DNA of 64,000 nt from CAYOUV01 sp963790075 (GCA_963790075.1 CAWBNG010000009.1:124001-188000); one strand, 5' to 3'; shown: positions 1-8,978, counted from the first letter of the stretch. Made by a program: numbers and translations. Notes: generated by a model from the letters alone, not told the origin.

Positions 1-66
1 GCTTGTGTACGTTACCGTATTTACTCTTGATTTCAGAACTTGGATTTGTTCATTGTCCTTAACCAT
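1..66 (-). CDS. Start of a truncated gene (surface-polysaccharide operon)
   Basis: An ATG on the minus strand at 66-64 overlaps the TGA stop of the upstream glycosyltransferase (TGATG, one shared base). The frame stays open to the window edge, giving 22 residues that begin MVKDNEQIQV. The overlap and same-strand position make it the next gene of the polysaccharide operon. The visible part is too short to identify a family. Confidence 0.5.
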   Translation of the reverse strand, partial: MVKDNEQIQVLKSRVNTVTYTS

Positions 67-1028
67 CAATATGACCTCGGAAGTTTCTCCAGAACTTCGG
101 AGTGAACTCTCTCCCAAAAGCTGCCCCGATAACTAGTTTCATATTTATTTATATATTTTTGTGCTAACCCACTCAGCAAGGTTGATCTATCCTTCCACCT
201 AATTGACATAATCAAACCAGCCCACGCACCTTTTATCGACTGATAAAAGAGACCGTTATAAAAACCTTTAACAATATATCCTAAAGTTGTTATGGAAATA
301 CGCCCAACAGAAGCGTAAAATTTCCATTCCAAATAAATAGCATTTCGAACAAGGTAATAATACCGGTCATCTTCCCAATTAACACGGGATTCGGATGATA
401 TTTTGTGCAATATTGTGACTTCTGGATCATAAGCAATTTCATATCCAAGATTTATTAGCTTTCGGGACAAGTCAACCTCTTCCCAATAAAAGAAGAGGGC
501 ACTATCGTAACCACCAGCGCGAAGGAATGCTTCTCTCCTCAAAGCATGACCCGCACCACAATAACGAGTTGTCTGAAAATACTGCTCCGCTAAATTAATT
601 TGAGCTCTTGGATATACCCAACTAAATTTGTCCAAGCTGCCTGTATAATAATTTTGGATTCGAAAACCTATCGCACCTAAATCTAATTGAGCAGAAAAAC
701 AATTTCGAATTTTCCATAAGGCATTATCTTGCTGGAAAACAGCATCATTGTCCAAACAAACCACAATAGGGGCATCGCCCAAGGCAATTCCGATATTTCT
801 TCCTTCTGCAACACCTACATTACGGCCTAATTCATATAAGAAAACTTGCTTCAATTTTCGAATTGCAGTACGGAGAACACCCAGATTATTGGGAATACTA
901 CCTTGGTCCACTAACCAAATTTTATATGTCGCCCCCTTCTGAATCAATACACTGCTAATAGTCTCTAAGGTTGACTCAACTCGATTAAATGAGAGGATCA
1001 CTATATCGATTTCGGTGCTTCTTTCCAT
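66..1028 (-). CDS. Glycosyltransferase family 2 protein
   Basis: This is a 320-residue GT-A fold transferase predicted to add a sugar from a nucleotide-sugar donor to a growing surface glycan at the cytoplasmic face. The N-terminus (IDIVILSFNR) is the usual first strand of GT2 enzymes. GVAEGRNIGI is followed by the metal-binding acidic motif DND near residue 93. A later segment with AGGYD and WEEVDLSRK matches the GT2 acceptor and catalytic-base region, of the type seen in rhamnosyltransferase-like members. No membrane helix is obvious. It starts 2 bp after the upstream gene and overlaps the next by one base, so it is co-transcribed. The sugar specificity cannot be read from sequence. Confidence 0.88.
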   Translation of the reverse strand: MERSTEIDIVILSFNRVESTLETISSVLIQKGATYKIWLVDQGSIPNNLGVLRTAIRKLKQVFLYELGRNVGVAEGRNIGIALGDAPIVVCLDNDAVFQQDNALWKIRNCFSAQLDLGAIGFRIQNYYTGSLDKFSWVYPRAQINLAEQYFQTTRYCGAGHALRREAFLRAGGYDSALFFYWEEVDLSRKLINLGYEIAYDPEVTILHKISSESRVNWEDDRYYYLVRNAIYLEWKFYASVGRISITTLGYIVKGFYNGLFYQSIKGAWAGLIMSIRWKDRSTLLSGLAQKYINKYETSYRGSFWERVHSEVLEKLPRSY

Positions 1029-1030
1029 AA

Positions 1031-2296
1031 TTAGCCAATGCCCCTAAGCATATCAATAATTAGATAAGCGACTCGCTGGCTTGCCAATCTATCCAGCTCC
1101 CCAATATGGAAATGAACTGCTTCTCGTTGTCCCTTTTTCACTCCTTTGGCTAATTTTTGATCACTCATTATCCGCTTTATTTGCAATTTTAGTGTCGTTT
1201 CTGAGTCGGCTGTTAGCGCTGCGCCCATCCGAACAAATTGGTAATCATCACACTCTTTCCAGGGATTAAAAAATATTACCGGCTTATCTACAATTATTGC
1301 TTCCAAGGCAACAGTCGATGAATGAACAACTACGACATTGGAACACATCAAATTTATAAGTAGATTCTCACCAAAGTATACATTTCCTTCAAGTTGCTCT
1401 AAATATTTTTTATAACGTTCTTCAAAGCAAAATTTGTCCTCTGCTGGGTGAAGTTTAATTAGCAAGTTGAATTCGTTACGAAGCGTAATTCCAACCTGCA
1501 AAACAGTCCTCACAATGTAATCCCATTTTTCGGGAGTCATGTATCGATAGCGAATCATGGGTTGCGTAAAAAAGCCAATGATCTTTTTATCCAATGGTAT
1601 TCCCGTCCCGGTAATCATTTGAGCAAGATCGGAATTTTTTGACATATCTCTTATTTGAATTAAATCATCAAATCGAGGTTGCCCAGTAATAGTAACTTTT
1701 TGCATATCTGCGCCTTCGTATTTAAGAAGTTCACGAGTATATTCGCCCATAACCGCAACACGACTAGCATCACCAAGACCATAGGTTGTGTTTTTCGATA
1801 AACCCAGAAAATCCCAAAATACGTTCCGCAAAATGCTAGAATAATGTTGCGGCTTTTGTTTCGTATACCGCAAAATGCCATCTTGTACCAATAAAGACGG
1901 AATATCATGTTCTTTGGCAGCAGCAAGGATTAGCTTCTCGATTATGCCGACATCATTTCCAACAACGACTAGAGAGGGTTGATGTTTATCGATTAATTTA
2001 TCAATTTCAATGCGAGCTTTATGAATTTCCAAAATTTTTCGGAATGCTGAACATTCCCAGTAAGATTTAGTTGCATTATCGCGCTGCAAAATACAGTAAG
2101 GCAAACCGGATTGCTCAAGTAAAGTATTGTTTACTTGTAGATAATAACTTTCGAGAGATATTATTATGCATCGCAAGTTAATATCGAGAGAAATTAATTC
2201 ACTGATAACTTTTGTCCACGTCCGTACATGTGTTGTGTTGCTTGCGCACAACCAAATCAATTGTTGTTCATCCTCTTGTTGATTGTATTTTCCCAT
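1031..2296 (-). CDS. GT-B-fold polysaccharide biosynthesis protein
   Basis: This 421-residue protein has an N-terminal Rossmann-like half (WLCASNTTHVRTW) and a C-terminal half with LLIKLHPAED and VVVHSSTVALEAII. Those motifs resemble CDP-glycerol glycerophosphotransferase and UDP-GlcNAc 2-epimerase-like GT-B proteins, in which the HP and SS/E motifs contact the nucleotide donor. TGQPRFDDL in the middle is also typical of this group. It sits 3 bp downstream of the flippase gene and 2 bp upstream of a GT2 gene, which supports a role in surface-glycan assembly. The exact reaction is uncertain; a polysaccharide-modifying transferase is the best guess. Confidence 0.65.
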   Translation of the reverse strand: MGKYNQQEDEQQLIWLCASNTTHVRTWTKVISELISLDINLRCIIISLESYYLQVNNTLLEQSGLPYCILQRDNATKSYWECSAFRKILEIHKARIEIDKLIDKHQPSLVVVGNDVGIIEKLILAAAKEHDIPSLLVQDGILRYTKQKPQHYSSILRNVFWDFLGLSKNTTYGLGDASRVAVMGEYTRELLKYEGADMQKVTITGQPRFDDLIQIRDMSKNSDLAQMITGTGIPLDKKIIGFFTQPMIRYRYMTPEKWDYIVRTVLQVGITLRNEFNLLIKLHPAEDKFCFEERYKKYLEQLEGNVYFGENLLINLMCSNVVVVHSSTVALEAIIVDKPVIFFNPWKECDDYQFVRMGAALTADSETTLKLQIKRIMSDQKLAKGVKKGQREAVHFHIGELDRLASQRVAYLIIDMLRGIG

Positions 2297-2299
2297 TAA

Positions 2300-3796
2300 T
2301 TACTTCTTTCCAAAAACCCATTTAATCAAATGAATAATTTCGCTGCTCTCCCAAAATTGAATCGCGATCAATGTAATTGGAAATAGGATCATGATTACTA
2401 ATTTGATACCAAACATCACCATATGAGAGCTTGGATGAATAGCATCCACAAATACATAGAAAACAATACCAACAAGCAACAATTTCAACCATTTCTTATA
2501 TTCAAACGAGTAGTCTATGGTTAGGCGTGCAAAAAACCAAGTTATGATGACCAAAAAAACATATCCAACTGTTGTGTTTATCGCAGCGGCCAGATAACCA
2601 ATTCTTGGTATCAGGATTATATTCAAAATAAAATTAATAATGGCAGCTGCCCCAGAAGCATACAACATCAAGGTTGTCCTTTTTTGAAATAACATAAGAT
2701 TTACCAACAAATGATATAAACATAAAAAGAAAAAGCCCAAGACCACCCAAGGAACTACATTTGATGCGGAGTGGTACGAAACAGGAGTGATAATATTGAT
2801 CACATCTGAGGCAAATAAAGCAATTCCAAGCCCAATCCAGCCTTGACCAAAAACAAGCCAATTAGAGAGTTTTCGAATATCTTCTCGTCCACTGCTTGAA
2901 TTAAATTCCTTAAAAAAATATGGCACCCAAGCATTATTTACTGCAATTGCTATTGCTTGAAGAATCATTCCAAACTGATAACCTAGTTGATAAACACCCA
3001 CTTCGGATAATGGAACAAAAGCCTGTAATATTACACGATCTACAAAATTCAAACTCCAGTGGGCAATCATATGAGGTACCAGTGGCAATGTTACAATAAA
3101 TACACTCTTAAACCAGTTTAATGGTATTGGAAGATTGATTTCTCGGTAAGCCATAAATATATAAATAATAGCCCCAGCTATTTGACTTATGAGCATACCC
3201 CAAAATATCCCCCTAACCCCACGATAAAACACAACTAGTAAAACTAACCCAATTGCAGTTCCCAAGAAATAAACCCCAACAGCAATGCACACTAATCTTA
3301 AGGATTGCTCTCGAAGTCTCATAAGAGTTTGAGGAATGACTGCAAATGTCATAAAAAACGAAATACTAATAGCAAAATATAAATATGGATAATCGGCCAA
3401 ATTAGGTAATACTACAAAAGACCATAAACGATTAGTAGCAAGAAATAGTGCTCCGATTACAAATGCAATCAAAACAGAAAGTAACCAAACGGCACTAATC
3501 ATCCCCTTACGATTTTGTCCTTCAACTTGAAAATAATTAACAGTAATCGCAGTACCAATCTGCAATGTAAAGAAGATATTTAAAACTGCAATAACAGACG
3601 AAATAATCCCTAAAATTCCATACTCTGCCGGAGTAAGAAAATACGTATAAACTGGAACGAGAACTAATGCTAAGCCTCGAGTAATTGCATCCCCAATCAC
3701 ATAAATTGACGAGTTTGCCGTAAGCGACCTTAACGAGGCCAATCGAGCGTTTAGAAATTCTCGTTGCATAGTTATATTATCTGTGATTTCCCCCAA
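2300..3796 (-). CDS. Lipopolysaccharide/oligosaccharide flippase (Wzx-like, MOP superfamily)
   Basis: This 498-residue integral membrane protein has about 12 to 14 hydrophobic segments along its whole length. It begins with a short polar N-terminus and an IYVIGDAITRGLALVLVPVYTYFLTPAEYG segment whose GDAITRG and LTPAEYG parts are characteristic of Wzx/polysaccharide-export flippases. Such proteins move lipid-linked oligosaccharide repeat units across the cytoplasmic membrane. It is the first visible gene of a minus-strand operon with two glycosyltransferase-type genes. The region is visibly richer in A and T than the rest of the window, as is common for exchanged surface-glycan loci. Confidence 0.85.
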   Translation of the reverse strand: MGEITDNITMQREFLNARLASLRSLTANSSIYVIGDAITRGLALVLVPVYTYFLTPAEYGILGIISSVIAVLNIFFTLQIGTAITVNYFQVEGQNRKGMISAVWLLSVLIAFVIGALFLATNRLWSFVVLPNLADYPYLYFAISISFFMTFAVIPQTLMRLREQSLRLVCIAVGVYFLGTAIGLVLLVVFYRGVRGIFWGMLISQIAGAIIYIFMAYREINLPIPLNWFKSVFIVTLPLVPHMIAHWSLNFVDRVILQAFVPLSEVGVYQLGYQFGMILQAIAIAVNNAWVPYFFKEFNSSSGREDIRKLSNWLVFGQGWIGLGIALFASDVINIITPVSYHSASNVVPWVVLGFFFLCLYHLLVNLMLFQKRTTLMLYASGAAAIINFILNIILIPRIGYLAAAINTTVGYVFLVIITWFFARLTIDYSFEYKKWLKLLLVGIVFYVFVDAIHPSSHMVMFGIKLVIMILFPITLIAIQFWESSEIIHLIKWVFGKK

Positions 3797-3976
3797 AAAG
3801 GGAATTCTTACCTGAATTGCGAGTCAGTTTCTTCGCAATGTTCTCAAAACATTATTTTTTGATCCATGAAAAATTCAGGAGCACTCCCAAAGAGTAACAT
3901 CCGTTTAATCGTCAAAGTTATTTACAAGGAATTTTCCCAATAAGTATATTCCATTAAGCTTTATTGACCGATAACC

Positions 3977-5479
3977 CTACCCACTAGTATCTACCCAACC
4001 ATCCCACAAATTCTTCATATCACAGCCACAATCATCCTTGGCTAACTTTTCCATTCCATCGCCGGTCGCAATACCCCAGTTGTAGGTCTGGACATAATCC
4101 ATTAGAAATTTATCGAAGGTTGATTGGCCCATCTGTTTCTCCAGGGCTTCAAAAAACAGACCGCCGCGTCCATACACGATCGCGCCGTATTCCTTCCCCT
4201 GATAGGCGGACACCGGCAGCCCGATCGGAATCTTGGCATCATCTACACGCGCCCAACGCTCATAAAGGGACTGTTCAAATCCTGCGGCGGCGCTGGAGCC
4301 ATAGCTATCGCCATAATACTGTAATGTGGCAAACTGTGTCAATGATTCGTCCAGCCACGGTTCTCCCAGTTGATCGCTACCCACCAGGTTGTAGAACCAC
4401 TGGTGGCCAACCTCATGTGCCAAGGTCGATTCGAGATAAATCCGCACCGGTGTGCCGCTGATTGCGCCATTTAGATCGTAAAGCCGATCGGCGATGGCAG
4501 TCATGCCGGGATATTCGATCCCAAGGGCCAGAGTCGGTGTCGAGACGATATCAAACTCAGAATAAGGATACGGCGTATACCGCTCACCATAAACCCTGAG
4601 CGCCCTGGCGGCGATATCCAGCACATATTGAGCACCGTCTTTCTTGTTGGCAGGTGCATAGCTGTTGATCGTCACACCATCCATATTTTTGCTGACGACT
4701 TCATAATCCGGGCTGGCAGCCAGGTAAAAATCGCGTGCCGGTCCGATGGCATACAGAACTGTCTGCTGCTTTCCAGCTTTGTTAGCCTGAATTTCCTGCC
4801 CAGATGCGACCACAACAATCTCCGAAGGCGCAGTCACGCGGACGACAAACAGGCTGGCATCAGCAAAAGTAACGTCCCCCTGTTCCGAGGGGATCTCGAC
4901 TGCCCAACCACGCTGGTCGAAGACCGCGACTGCCGGGTAGAAATGCGCTAAGGCCAGCACCCCATCCGCATAGGCCAATACGCCATAATTGCGTTCGAGA
5001 TCGGTCGGGACAGTTACCGAGAAATCGATCTGGATAATTATGTGCTCCCCAGGCTTTAGGGGAGATTGCAGCGGCACGATCAAAACGCTGTTTTGTAAAT
5101 CAAAAGCCGGCGTCACACCACCCCCATCCACGCTGACCGAGTTCACATCCAACTTTCCACCCAGGATATTTGGATACAAATGAAAGTCGACCTGTTCAAG
5201 AGCGACGTCCTCTTGATTGGTGTAACGTACCTGCTGCCGACCATCGACCTGCGTCAGGTTTTCAGCGATGATCAGATCGATATGATAAATTGGTGCTCCA
5301 GGTAAACTGGCTAAAACATGCTGCTGACTTGGGCTCAATCCGGGTTGAAAGATAGCACGATCTTCCCAGGGCATTGCCAATGGATCGGGGACATCTGTCG
5401 TCATTTTTGCATTGGAACCGAATTGGCAGGCCGACAGTATTAAAACCAGTAACAAAAGCGAACGAGCTCGGTTCATCAT
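3977..5479 (-). CDS. M1-family zinc metallopeptidase, lipoprotein
   Basis: This 500-residue protein is predicted to be a membrane-anchored aminopeptidase or endopeptidase of the M1 family. The N-terminus is a lipoprotein signal (LLLLVLILSAC) with the lipidated Cys at residue 18. An N-terminal beta domain is followed by a substrate-binding segment, GIEYPGM, in the place of the M1 GAMEN motif. The zinc site HEVGH (355-359) is followed 18 residues later by Glu378 in WLDES, the exact HEXXH-X18-E spacing. A strong GGAGG ribosome site precedes the double ATG. A TATAAT-type promoter lies just upstream. Substrate is unknown; a C-terminal Cys-rich segment (DDCGCD) is unusual. Confidence 0.9.
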   Translation of the reverse strand: MMNRARSLLLLVLILSACQFGSNAKMTTDVPDPLAMPWEDRAIFQPGLSPSQQHVLASLPGAPIYHIDLIIAENLTQVDGRQQVRYTNQEDVALEQVDFHLYPNILGGKLDVNSVSVDGGGVTPAFDLQNSVLIVPLQSPLKPGEHIIIQIDFSVTVPTDLERNYGVLAYADGVLALAHFYPAVAVFDQRGWAVEIPSEQGDVTFADASLFVVRVTAPSEIVVVASGQEIQANKAGKQQTVLYAIGPARDFYLAASPDYEVVSKNMDGVTINSYAPANKKDGAQYVLDIAARALRVYGERYTPYPYSEFDIVSTPTLALGIEYPGMTAIADRLYDLNGAISGTPVRIYLESTLAHEVGHQWFYNLVGSDQLGEPWLDESLTQFATLQYYGDSYGSSAAAGFEQSLYERWARVDDAKIPIGLPVSAYQGKEYGAIVYGRGGLFFEALEKQMGQSTFDKFLMDYVQTYNWGIATGDGMEKLAKDDCGCDMKNLWDGWVDTSG

Positions 5480-5514
5480 GGCTGGTCCTCCTAATAAATT
5501 ATTCGATTATCTAT

Positions 5515-5543
5515 ATTATAGAAAAACGCCTAACGCTTCCCAA
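5515..5543 (-). promoter_or_regulatory. Sigma70-type promoter of the M1 peptidase gene
   Basis: On the minus strand TTGGGA (5543-5538) and TATAAT (5520-5515) are separated by 17 bp, placing the start of transcription about 30 bases before the ATG. Confidence 0.55.
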
Positions 5544-5642
5544 CCAACCAGATAATGGAAATATCCCACCTTTTAGAGGGGTTCGACTCTCACGCAATAA
5601 TCCCTGCAAAAACCTTCCGCCGAGCTTCAAGAGCAGTAGTAC

Positions 5643-6008
5643 TCAACCCATCTTCCGTCCTTCTAAAAAAACCAGCACTTGCTGCAACACGTCCTCAATA
5701 GATAACTTGTCCGTCTCCACGAACAGGTCGGCATTCAGTCGCGCGTGGGATAAGCGCCGCTGTTCTTCAGCATAGTCGGCCTCGGTCCAAGTGAGGGAGC
5801 GCCGCTGACAAGTCACCGGGTAGGAGGCTTGCAGGAATATCAGGACATCTGGATTGGTCAATCTTTTCCACATATCCTGGACAAAGGAGTGCTCCTGGGC
5901 AATATGCCTGGCTTGATAACCATACCCTTCGAGGCCAGCAATCAGGGTTGATTTTCCAGCCGCACAGGGACCGACTACCCCTATCAAAATAGATTTATCG
6001 GCTTCCAT
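5643..6008 (-). CDS. Small P-loop NTPase/kinase-like protein
   Basis: This 121-residue protein starts with a clear Walker A motif, GPCAAGKST (residues 13-21), at the end of a first beta strand (ILIGVVG). VLIFLQASYPVTCQRR and an Arg-rich region follow, resembling the lid region of nucleoside or shikimate kinase-type folds. It is shorter than most such kinases, which usually have 160 to 200 residues, yet the ends look natural: LSIEDVLQQVLVFLE at the C-terminus matches the final helix of adenylate/guanylate-kinase-like proteins. Substrate is unknown. No clear ribosome site is seen before the ATG. Confidence 0.7.
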   Translation of the reverse strand: MEADKSILIGVVGPCAAGKSTLIAGLEGYGYQARHIAQEHSFVQDMWKRLTNPDVLIFLQASYPVTCQRRSLTWTEADYAEEQRRLSHARLNADLFVETDKLSIEDVLQQVLVFLEGRKMG

Positions 6009-6104
6009 GGATTAAAACATTTTCGCTCGGAACGGCTAAAAATGACCCGTAGAATTTACACAAAAAAGCAGGGTTTCGTGCGGGGCAGTACACAACCAAG
6101 CCAA

Positions 6105-6830
6105 TCATGCGTCATTCTTAGAGATCGGATTGAACGGCAAACGGACGGTCATACGCCTCACATTATCCCCTCGACGCCGAAGCACTTTTAAGACAACGAC
6201 GCTTACGTCATCGGCGGGGCGCCCTTCGTCCAAATTAATAGCATGTGCAAGCAGTGAATCGGCAATCTCTTGCGGAGGAGGATCCTGGTCCTCAAGCATG
6301 GCTGCGATCGCATTGCAAACGTCCATCGGCCTACCCCGCCGCTCTCCAGCGTGAGTCAAGCCATCGGTGTACATCACAATCGTCAACCCTGGTTCCATGT
6401 CAATTTCGCTGATTACCGGTCGAATATGACGACCAACGCCTAATGGCAAACTCTCAGCACCGAGACAATCAACCTGATCTCCCCGGCAGAGAAATATGGG
6501 AACCGGATTGTTGCGAGTCAGGACAACGGTTCCCGTCTGTAAATCTACCGATGCAATATTGAGCGTGCAGGAGACTTTTCCGTTCTTGTCTGTAAAAAGC
6601 GCATCGGACGCAGCGCGTGCCGCTGCCCCATCCCGGACCCCCTCAGCTAGTAAGCTGATGATCTTGCGAACCACCATCATCGAGACCGCCTTGGCTCCGC
6701 GCCCGGAGGTCTGGCCATCGGCCAGGACTACGGAGAGTCCCCCATTTGGACGCTCGATCACTTCAAGCGTGTCACCGCTCTCAGACACGGCATACTTGTT
6801 CACCTTGGCAACTGCTATCTGAGTTTCCAT
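6105..6830 (-). CDS. PPM-type (SpoIIE-like) serine phosphatase
   Basis: This 241-residue soluble protein consists of one SpoIIE/PP2C-like phosphatase domain. VVLADGQTSGRGAKA carries the metal-binding Asp-Gly, MYTDGLTHA the second metal Asp, and PADDVSVVVLK the C-terminal Asp-Asp. There is no sensor or receiver domain, so it would act as a stand-alone regulator, for instance on a phosphorylated anti-sigma-factor antagonist. No kinase partner is adjacent. The promoter -10 (TAAAAT) ends 6 bases before the ATG and there is no ribosome site, so the transcript may be leaderless. Confidence 0.82.
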   Translation of the reverse strand: METQIAVAKVNKYAVSESGDTLEVIERPNGGLSVVLADGQTSGRGAKAVSMMVVRKIISLLAEGVRDGAAARAASDALFTDKNGKVSCTLNIASVDLQTGTVVLTRNNPVPIFLCRGDQVDCLGAESLPLGVGRHIRPVISEIDMEPGLTIVMYTDGLTHAGERRGRPMDVCNAIAAMLEDQDPPPQEIADSLLAHAINLDEGRPADDVSVVVLKVLRRRGDNVRRMTVRLPFNPISKNDA

Positions 6831-6836
6831 GATTAG

Positions 6837-6866
6837 ATTTTACAATGGAGCGGGGACAATGTACAA
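6837..6866 (-). promoter_or_regulatory. Promoter of the SpoIIE-like phosphatase gene, probably leaderless
   Basis: Minus-strand TTGTAC (6866-6861), an 18-bp spacer and TAAAAT (6842-6837) lie so close to the ATG at 6830 that transcription would begin at or next to the start codon. The -35 matches consensus only in its TTG core. Confidence 0.4.
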
Positions 6867-6893
6867 GTGCCAAATGCCATCCATAAATCAGGC

Positions 6894-6922
6894 TTGACGC
6901 TTAAGACTGATACCGCTATAAT
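6894..6922 (+). promoter_or_regulatory. Sigma70 promoter of rpmF-fabD
   Basis: TTGACG (6894-6899) and a perfect TATAAT (6917-6922) are separated by exactly 17 bp, about 70 bases before the rpmF start codon. Confidence 0.8.
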
Positions 6923-6993
6923 CAGCCCGCTTAGTTACCTGACAAACGACATCGAACCTGGTTCGTGATCGCATTTATCGCAAGGAGAAATTC

Positions 6994-7191
6994 ATGCCGC
7001 CTCTACCAAAACGTAAGATTTCAAAAGGACGCCGAAACCGACGCCGCTCCCATGACGCGCTTCAAGCCCATAATCTGGTTGCCTGCAGCAACTGCGGCAG
7101 CATGCGCCTGCCGCACACTGTCTGCCCGAACTGCGGCTTCTATCAGGGACGTGAAGTGATCGAGATCGAAAAAGAGAAAAAGTCTGATTAG
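6994..7191 (+). CDS. rpmF: 50S ribosomal protein L32
   Basis: This 65-residue basic protein begins MPPLPKRKISKGRRNRRRSH, the usual L32 N-terminus. It has a zinc-binding set Cys31-X2-Cys34 and Cys44-X2-Cys47 (CSNCG and CPNCG), so it is the zinc-containing form of this large-subunit protein. The ATG is preceded by AAGGAG (6980-6985) at good spacing. The gene lies upstream of fabD, as in many bacteria where rpmF heads a fatty-acid synthesis operon, but plsX is absent from this spot. A hairpin between rpmF and fabD may set their relative expression. Confidence 0.97.
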   Translation: MPPLPKRKISKGRRNRRRSHDALQAHNLVACSNCGSMRLPHTVCPNCGFYQGREVIEIEKEKKSD

Positions 7192-7210
7192 TATTTACAA
7201 GGAATTCATC

Positions 7211-7243
7211 AACAGGCCGTGTCTAAAGCGGCCTGTTTGTGTT
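7211..7243 (+). terminator. Partial terminator or attenuator between rpmF and fabD
   Basis: AACAGGCC (7211-7218) and GGCCTGTT (7230-7237) form a perfect 8-bp stem with an 11-base loop, followed by TGTGTTT. The weak T tract suggests incomplete termination, which would give more rpmF than fabD message. Confidence 0.55.
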
Positions 7244-7263
7244 TAATCGTGCGAGGTGACCCA

Positions 7264-8196
7264 ATGAAATTAATTTCAGAAAAGACTGCCTTCCTATTCC
7301 CTGGCCAAGGCTCCCAATCCGTCGGCATGGGTCGCGAACTGGCTGAGGCGTTTGAGGTGGCTCGGAATACGTTTCGGGAGGCAGACGAGATTCTGGGTGT
7401 TCAGCTCTCGAACCTGATGTGGGAAGGACCCGAGGATGAATTGAACGATACGCTCAACACCCAGCCGGCACTATTTGTCCATTCCATTGCTGCTTTCCGC
7501 GTTCTGCAAGAAAAATATCCGAATGTCCATCCTGCATATTTGGCTGGGCATTCCCTCGGAGAACTCTCCGCGCTGTGCGCCGCTGGTGCAATCCCCTTCT
7601 CGGATGGTCTGAAGCTGGTCCGCACACGCGGTAAATTGATGAAGCGTGCCGGAGAAATTGCATCGGGTGGAATGGCGGCTGTCCTCGGTTTGGATATTCC
7701 AACCCTGGATAAGCTGTGCGCTGAAGCCAGCAGTGCCGGGGAAATCGTCCAGGTCGCCAATGACAATTGTCCCGGACAGGTGGTTATCTCGGGAGCAAAA
7801 CCCGCCATTGAGCGTGCGCTTGTACTCGCCAAGACCGCAGGAGCTCGACGCGCGATCTCGCTGGCGGTCAGCATCGCTGCCCACTCGCCTCTGATGGTAT
7901 CCGTGCAAACCGAGTTTGGGGCGGCCGTGAATGCTGCCCCAATGAGGTCGCCGGATATCCCTGTGATTAGCAATGTCACAGCGCAACCAATGACCACCGC
8001 AGGAACAGTCCAAGAGGACCTACAGGCGCAGCTAAATTCGCGGGTACGCTGGACAGAATCAGTCCAGTTCATGATCGAACATAGAATCGACACCTTTCTC
8101 GAAATTGGTAATGGTAGCGTCCTGACAGGTTTGCTCAAACGGATCGATCCCTCGGTTTCAGGCTTGGCGATTGGAGTCCCGTCAGATTACGCATAA
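7264..8196 (+). CDS. fabD: Malonyl-CoA:ACP transacylase
   Basis: This 310-residue enzyme transfers malonyl groups from CoA to acyl carrier protein in type II fatty-acid synthesis. FLFPGQGSQ at the N-terminus and the nucleophile elbow GHSLGE (Ser97) are the FabD signatures; AAHSPLM carries the catalytic His. The ATG at 7264 has GAGGTGA just upstream and is preferred over a GTG at 7219, which lies in the loop of the rpmF-fabD hairpin and has no ribosome site. Length and motifs are normal for the family. Confidence 0.95.
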   Translation: MKLISEKTAFLFPGQGSQSVGMGRELAEAFEVARNTFREADEILGVQLSNLMWEGPEDELNDTLNTQPALFVHSIAAFRVLQEKYPNVHPAYLAGHSLGELSALCAAGAIPFSDGLKLVRTRGKLMKRAGEIASGGMAAVLGLDIPTLDKLCAEASSAGEIVQVANDNCPGQVVISGAKPAIERALVLAKTAGARRAISLAVSIAAHSPLMVSVQTEFGAAVNAAPMRSPDIPVISNVTAQPMTTAGTVQEDLQAQLNSRVRWTESVQFMIEHRIDTFLEIGNGSVLTGLLKRIDPSVSGLAIGVPSDYA

Positions 8197-8200
8197 AATC

Positions 8201-8229
8201 TTGCCTGCTCAATGAAAAGCCGTTATACT
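8201..8229 (+). promoter_or_regulatory. Sigma70-type promoter of the gene at 8314
   Basis: TTGCCT (8201-8206) and TATACT (8224-8229) have a 17-bp spacer, directly after the fabD stop codon. Confidence 0.55.
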
Positions 8230-8313
8230 AGATTTCTATATAAAAAATCGAGCCCTGAAATGAAATTGAATTCCTAAGTGATCAGAAAACAAATAGAAAA
8301 GGTAGGACTTCAA

Positions 8314-8955
8314 ATGGCATCCAATAAAATTGATTTATTAAAACTCTTTCAAACCGTCACCTCAAATCTAAGCCAAAATCAAGCGAACCTAAATCAGGCC
8401 GATACTTACAATCACGACCATGGCGACCACATGGTCGAGATCTTCCAGGTAATCACCCAGGCGATGCAAGAGAAAAAAGGATCCGACCCGGCAGACCAGT
8501 TGGCATATGCCAGCCAACTTTTGCGCAATAAAAAAAGTGGCTCTGCCCAACTCTATGCGCAAAATCTATCGAATGCATCACAGCAATTCAGCGGGAAATC
8601 AATTACCCCTGAAAATATCGGTCTGCTATTACAATCTTTACTCGGCGGACAGGCCCCTAACCAATCCCAACAAAACGCACCGGCAAATGATCCTCTTTCT
8701 GCAATTCTGGGGGGGCTGACTGGTGGACAGAACCAAGCGCAGGACGGAGAACCATCGATCGATGCCAACGACCTGCTCAATGCGGGCCTGGCCTTTATGC
8801 AAGCAAAACAGGGGGGGAGCAACAATCTAGAGGCAGCAGTCAACGCATTGGTTTCATCCAGTGCCATGGGAAATTCTGACCACCGCTCACAATCCGGCGC
8901 CCTGGTAGCCAACTCGGTGCTCCAATTACTGGGATCGATGAGCAAAGGAAAATAG
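8314..8955 (+). CDS. Gln/Asn-rich protein of unknown function
   Basis: This 213-residue soluble protein is not confidently recognised. The N-terminal 100 residues are rich in Gln, Asn and Ser. A low-complexity Gln/Asn/Pro/Gly segment follows (about 105-150), then a compact C-terminal helical part (NDLLNAGLAFMQAKQGG ... ALVANSVLQLLGSM). The C-terminal part is vaguely like a domain of fungal and bacterial beta-flanking-type proteins, but I would not assign a function from that. The ATG at 8314 follows AAGGTAGGA (8299-8307) and is preferred to a GTG at 8278. It has its own promoter and a strong terminator, so it is a single-gene unit. Confidence 0.75.
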   Translation: MASNKIDLLKLFQTVTSNLSQNQANLNQADTYNHDHGDHMVEIFQVITQAMQEKKGSDPADQLAYASQLLRNKKSGSAQLYAQNLSNASQQFSGKSITPENIGLLLQSLLGGQAPNQSQQNAPANDPLSAILGGLTGGQNQAQDGEPSIDANDLLNAGLAFMQAKQGGSNNLEAAVNALVSSSAMGNSDHRSQSGALVANSVLQLLGSMSKGK

Positions 8956-8978
8956 GAAATACTATTCTAAACAAAAAG

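Noticed and set aside
7219..7263. GTG start giving fabD an extra 15 residues
   Set aside because: The codon lies in the loop of the rpmF-fabD hairpin; the ATG at 7264 has a ribosome site and begins with the normal FabD N-terminus.
7401..8138. 245-residue open frame antisense to fabD
   Set aside because: It lies wholly opposite a gene with full catalytic motifs, has no ribosome site and no recognisable protein pattern.
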